From Gammaproteobacteria bacterium (GTDB taxonomy: Bacteria; Pseudomonadota; Gammaproteobacteria; DSM-16500): a DNA stretch of 64,000 bases. The notes beneath the pieces are model-generated. The model had not been told where the DNA came from and did no database searches. It was given only the letters and a program-made list of their open reading frames with translations. Location: positions 1-64,000 of the forward strand of contig JACDDU010000004.1 in the NCBI GenBank assembly GCA_013816845.1, given 5' to 3'. A program made the translations under genes and the position numbers. The first letter of the stretch is position 1; every line of letters begins with the position of its first letter. Below are positions 61,299 to 64,000 of the stretch, in pieces.

Positions 61299-61325
61299 CA
61301 GGGAAGTATTTCTAAAGCTTCCCTG
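61299..61325. terminator. Hairpin between the tiny gene and rlmI
   Basis: CAGGGAAG and CTTCCCTG form a perfect 8-bp stem with an 11-nt loop. It lacks a long T-run but lies between convergent genes. Confidence 0.55.
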
Positions 61326-61331
61326 GTCATT

Positions 61332-62528
61332 TCACACTATCCCATCTTTTAATTTTCTAATAAATAAAGCTTTTAAATAATTCATTTCCGTTAAATTAAC
61401 TAGAATCGGATGATCTTGCGCTTGATGACCCGCTTCAAGAATGCAAGCTTTTACTTTTGCTTGCAATGCCGCACGCTTAACCATTTCAGCAAAATCACTT
61501 TCTGTAATTGGCCTCGAACAAGAGCAGCTTAACAAGATGCCATCATCGTTTAACAATTTGAACGCCAAAGCATTGATCCGCTGATAAGCAATTAATCCAG
61601 CTTCTTTATCTTTTTGTTTTTTAACAAATGCAGGGGGGTCAAGGATGATGACGTCAAATGTTTGATGCTCTTGCTGCAGCGTTTTAAGAGCAGTAAAAGC
61701 GTCTTCATTAACAGTTGCAACGTTTTTGAGATGATTGAGTTCAGCATTTTGCTTAATGGCAGCAACTGCTTTTGCGGAGCTATCAATGCATAACACTTGC
61801 TTTGCTCCATTTGCTGCAGCTTGGATGCCAAAGGCGCCTAAGTAACTAAATACATCCAAAACTCGTTTACCTTCGACATAACTTTTAAGCCTGGCACGAT
61901 TATTACGATGATCATAAAACCATCCAGTTTTTTGGCCTTCCCAAATGGGAGCATGAAATTGCACTTCATTCTCTTCAACTAAAACTTGCTGAGGGGGTTC
62001 TCCTACGAGCGGCTCAATCGTTTTGGACAATCCTTCTAGCACGCGAGCAGAGGTGTCATTACGACATAATACTGACTGAAGATCCGGGAAAGCTTGAGTA
62101 AGCGCCTGCCCAATCACTTGGGCACATTGATTCATACCAGCGGTGTTTAACTGACAAACAAAATGCTGACCAAAACGATCAATAATTAAACCCGGTAACC
62201 CATCTGCCTCACCATAAATGAGTCGGTAAAAAGGTTTGCTAAAAAATTGCGTGCGATAGCTTTCAGCCTTCAATAAACGTTCCACAAAAAAATTCGAATT
62301 TAAGGTCGCCTTCGGGTCGGCACTAAATACACGTAAAGCAATGAGCGAGTGGGGATTGATATAGGCTTTACCCAGGGTTCGACCCGCAGCTAATTCAACA
62401 ACCACTTCTTGACCAGGTAAAAATGATTTAAGGGGCGTGAGAGCCGTATCAATTTCATTGCTGTAAATCCAAGGCAAACGGTTATTAATACGGCTTTCAA
62501 CATTTTTCTTTAAACGAACGACTGACAT
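61332..62528 (-). CDS. rlmI: 23S rRNA (cytosine-C5) methyltransferase RlmI-like
   Basis: 398 residues from ATG 62528 (an upstream in-frame ATG is 12 nt away). N-terminal PUA domain (about 1-75; NRLPWIYSNEID), then the SAM-binding Rossmann domain with RVLDVFSYLGAFGIQAAANGA near 222-242 and ILDPPAFVKK near 293, and the catalytic Cys in LSCSCSR. The enzyme methylates C1962 of 23S rRNA in E. coli. Housekeeping gene on the right side of the rep-par module. Confidence 0.88.
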   Translation of the reverse strand: MSVVRLKKNVESRINNRLPWIYSNEIDTALTPLKSFLPGQEVVVELAAGRTLGKAYINPHSLIALRVFSADPKATLNSNFFVERLLKAESYRTQFFSKPFYRLIYGEADGLPGLIIDRFGQHFVCQLNTAGMNQCAQVIGQALTQAFPDLQSVLCRNDTSARVLEGLSKTIEPLVGEPPQQVLVEENEVQFHAPIWEGQKTGWFYDHRNNRARLKSYVEGKRVLDVFSYLGAFGIQAAANGAKQVLCIDSSAKAVAAIKQNAELNHLKNVATVNEDAFTALKTLQQEHQTFDVIILDPPAFVKKQKDKEAGLIAYQRINALAFKLLNDDGILLSCSCSRPITESDFAEMVKRAALQAKVKACILEAGHQAQDHPILVNLTEMNYLKALFIRKLKDGIV

Positions 62529-62580
62529 ATTTATTATCATTATAATTAGAATAGTTGAGCGTTATTCTAAACCATAATGC

Positions 62581-63768
62581 TTACTTTGGACGTAGTGAAG
62601 GTGAATAATTTTCCATGACGCCATTTTCATTGGCAGGCAAATTAGCCTCCTCATCATTTTTTTCATTTAACAGTATTGGACTTTTGCTATCAACTTCTAA
62701 ATCGTTAGGCGGTTCATTTTTTCCGACTAAAGCCTTGGTAGAAGGAGGGGTTTGATAGACACAAACACCGGAGAAAGTCGTCGGTCTAATACGTGTTGAT
62801 TCAGAAGGTGTGGTAGGGGGGCGGTACGAATTTTCAGCTTCAACATCGGCAAATATATCTTCTACATTGATGTGTTTTGATGAAGATTTATTTGGTTTCG
62901 TCGTAAGGTTTCGCTCATCGCTTGGGATTCCTTGCGCTCGAAATTCAGCAAAAGATCGACAGGTTAAACGCGTATATTTATCTTCATAAAGCGTTTCACA
63001 AGCATTGGGCTGCAATAGATAAGGTAAAGAAAAATTCCCATCGAAATGCCGTTGTGAGTGGAATTTCTCTACCTTTTTTTCAATTTTAAATTGATTTTCA
63101 CGTTCAGGAATGGTGAGTAAATAATCAAGGAAATGCGTCCAATCATAACGCGAAATAGTTTTAACATCTTCTAAATAACATAGATTGAGAATATTACGTC
63201 GAATTTGGTTATTGAGGATTTTTGGTTTATGAGCAACGCCATGATTTTGTTGTGCATTATCTACGGCAGTATTTTCATATGTTTCTGCTTCTTTCAACAG
63301 GAATTGAATTTTTTCTTTCAGTGCTTTGCTGTAAATGTCCCCTTCATCTTTTTTCATGCTAATAACTATTTCATTTCTTATTGCGTGCAATATTTCACAA
63401 CACCGCGATTGCATTTTTATTTTATTACGAAATAATATATTGCCTAACGGAATGCGTTCTGCAGCTTCATCTTTTAAACTCTGGGCATTTTCTGCTTTTT
63501 CACCTAAATCAAAAATAAAATCAATCCAATTTTCTGGCTTATCTTCAAGTGAACTTATCCTAGATCGAACTTGGTCACAAATATCAAGTAACGTTTTCGT
63601 CGTCTTATCATCGCCCGTGAGATGAGCGGCAGTTTTTTTGAAAAAGCGTACGCCTCTTTTATAAAGAGTCGCATCCGGTTCTCGATTGAGTTCTACACTC
63701 TCACTTTTGTCGTAGTAAATGTATAAATCTAAAATGTGATTAAGTACTTTTGTGTCGGGCGCGGGCAT
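62581..63768 (-). CDS. Candidate type IV secretion effector with PmrA-type promoter
   Basis: 395 residues, no recognised domain, no signal peptide and no membrane helix. The N-terminal two thirds (about 1-265) are helical and charged. The C-terminal third is Ser/Thr/Pro-rich and disordered (KPNKSSSKHINVEDIF; PPTTPSESTRIRPTT). The end carries acidic residues at 369, 372-374, 381 and 386 (NEKNDEEANL, NENGVMEN) 10-27 residues from the terminus, like the E-block of Dot/Icm substrates. Monocistronic. The operator 56-72 bp upstream matches PmrA perfectly. A secreted host-targeted protein is the best guess. Confidence 0.6.
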   Translation of the reverse strand: MPAPDTKVLNHILDLYIYYDKSESVELNREPDATLYKRGVRFFKKTAAHLTGDDKTTKTLLDICDQVRSRISSLEDKPENWIDFIFDLGEKAENAQSLKDEAAERIPLGNILFRNKIKMQSRCCEILHAIRNEIVISMKKDEGDIYSKALKEKIQFLLKEAETYENTAVDNAQQNHGVAHKPKILNNQIRRNILNLCYLEDVKTISRYDWTHFLDYLLTIPERENQFKIEKKVEKFHSQRHFDGNFSLPYLLQPNACETLYEDKYTRLTCRSFAEFRAQGIPSDERNLTTKPNKSSSKHINVEDIFADVEAENSYRPPTTPSESTRIRPTTFSGVCVYQTPPSTKALVGKNEPPNDLEVDSKSPILLNEKNDEEANLPANENGVMENYSPSLRPK

Positions 63769-63817
63769 TTGTAAAGTCTCCTACTGAAGGGCCACTCCAT
63801 TGCCCACATATTAAAGC

Positions 63818-63840
63818 AATTATCTTAAGAAAACCTTAAG
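63818..63840 (-). promoter_or_regulatory. PmrA-type operator of the candidate effector
   Basis: CTTAAG-N5-CTTAAG at 63824-63840 matches YTTAAG-N5-YTTAAG at all 12 fixed positions. Read on the minus strand, TTTAAT begins 8 nt after the last half-site and can act as the -10, the same spacing as at 3844-3874. Confidence 0.75.
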
Positions 63841-63903
63841 ATTTGTTTTTCATGACGTTTAAGTTTTATGTACAATTCAATAACTCGTTACAAGGATTTG
63901 TAC

Positions 63904-64000
63904 ATGTCTTTTTTAAATGATGCTCAAGATGAAACTATTCAATTATTACGTAACACGGTTCGTGAATTTGTTGAACGGGAGATTGCACCCCGCGCTGAAA
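63904..64000 (+). CDS. Acyl-CoA dehydrogenase (3'-truncated by window edge)
   Basis: Only the first 32 residues are visible: MSFLNDAQDETIQLLRNTVREFVEREIAPRAE. This is the N-terminal helix bundle start of an acyl-CoA dehydrogenase of the isovaleryl/short-chain type. It may be the isobutyryl-CoA dehydrogenase missing from the valine route in this window, but the substrate cannot be told from the fragment. Confidence 0.75.
   Translation, partial: MSFLNDAQDETIQLLRNTVREFVEREIAPRAE

Overview
The window is AT-rich gammaproteobacterial DNA, dense with genes on both strands. Several features point to the Legionellales, perhaps a Coxiella- or Aquicella-like lineage, though this is inference because no rRNA or marker gene is present. 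They are: two PmrA-type operators (YTTAAG-N5-YTTAAG) in front of unrecognised genes, an EnhA-like YkuD protein, a ProQ/FinO protein, a CADD-family enzyme, a PHB granule system, and a Rep_3/ParA/ParB module of the kind found on Coxiella plasmids. No tRNA, rRNA, IS element, prophage or CRISPR array was seen.

Layout. 1-16 kb: end of an adenosine deaminase, mmsB-mmsA of valine breakdown, a PmrA-box gene with pentapeptide repeats, an arginine-type ABC transporter behind two ARG-box-like palindromes, APC and DMT permeases, a MATE pump, a class C beta-lactamase, a GNAT protein and acs. 16.6-18.2 kb: a secreted protein with 26-residue repeats, then a largely non-coding stretch holding a cluster of DnaA-box-like 9-mers. 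18.2-31.5 kb: a nearly complete MSHA-type type IV pilus locus in two divergent operons (mshC-D-O-P/Q leftward; mshI-PilN-like-J-K-L-M-N-E-G and two pilins rightward). The tip-type minor pilin carries a six-unit propeller-like domain. 31.5-37.3 kb: a convergent signalling operon (CADD enzyme, hybrid histidine kinase, CheY-like regulator, HPt-REC-REC-GGDEF cyclase) that abuts the pilus operon end to end.

37-56 kb: an HPF-cold-shock fusion, HIBYL-CoA hydrolase and enoyl-CoA hydratase, ProQ, a Lys-rich protein, Fis, an acetoacetyl/acetyl-CoA synthetase-like enzyme, a GGDEF-EAL protein, a 2-oxoacid dehydrogenase operon (E1alpha-E1beta-E2), PHB genes phaB-phaP-phaC, an L,D-transpeptidase, a TauE/DUF1634 pair, cpdA, a DUF2905 protein and coaX. 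57-61 kb: a plasmid-type replicon (parA-parB-RHH gene, five iterons at 21-22 bp spacing, Rep_3 initiator) lying between the housekeeping genes coaX and rlmI, with a sixth, orphan iteron at its far edge. 61-64 kb: a tiny basic peptide gene, rlmI, a second PmrA-box gene that looks like a type IV secretion effector, and the start of an acyl-CoA dehydrogenase.

How the genes fit together. BCKDH, acyl-CoA dehydrogenase, enoyl-CoA hydratase, HIBYL-CoA hydrolase, MmsB and MmsA make up most of a valine catabolic route. Acs, the acetoacetyl-CoA-synthetase-like enzyme, PhaB, PhaP and PhaC connect acyl-CoA pools to PHB storage. The kinase-cyclase operon could set c-di-GMP levels sensed by the MshE ATPase and so control the pilus. 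The two PmrA-box genes look like members of a host-interaction regulon whose secretion apparatus lies outside this window.
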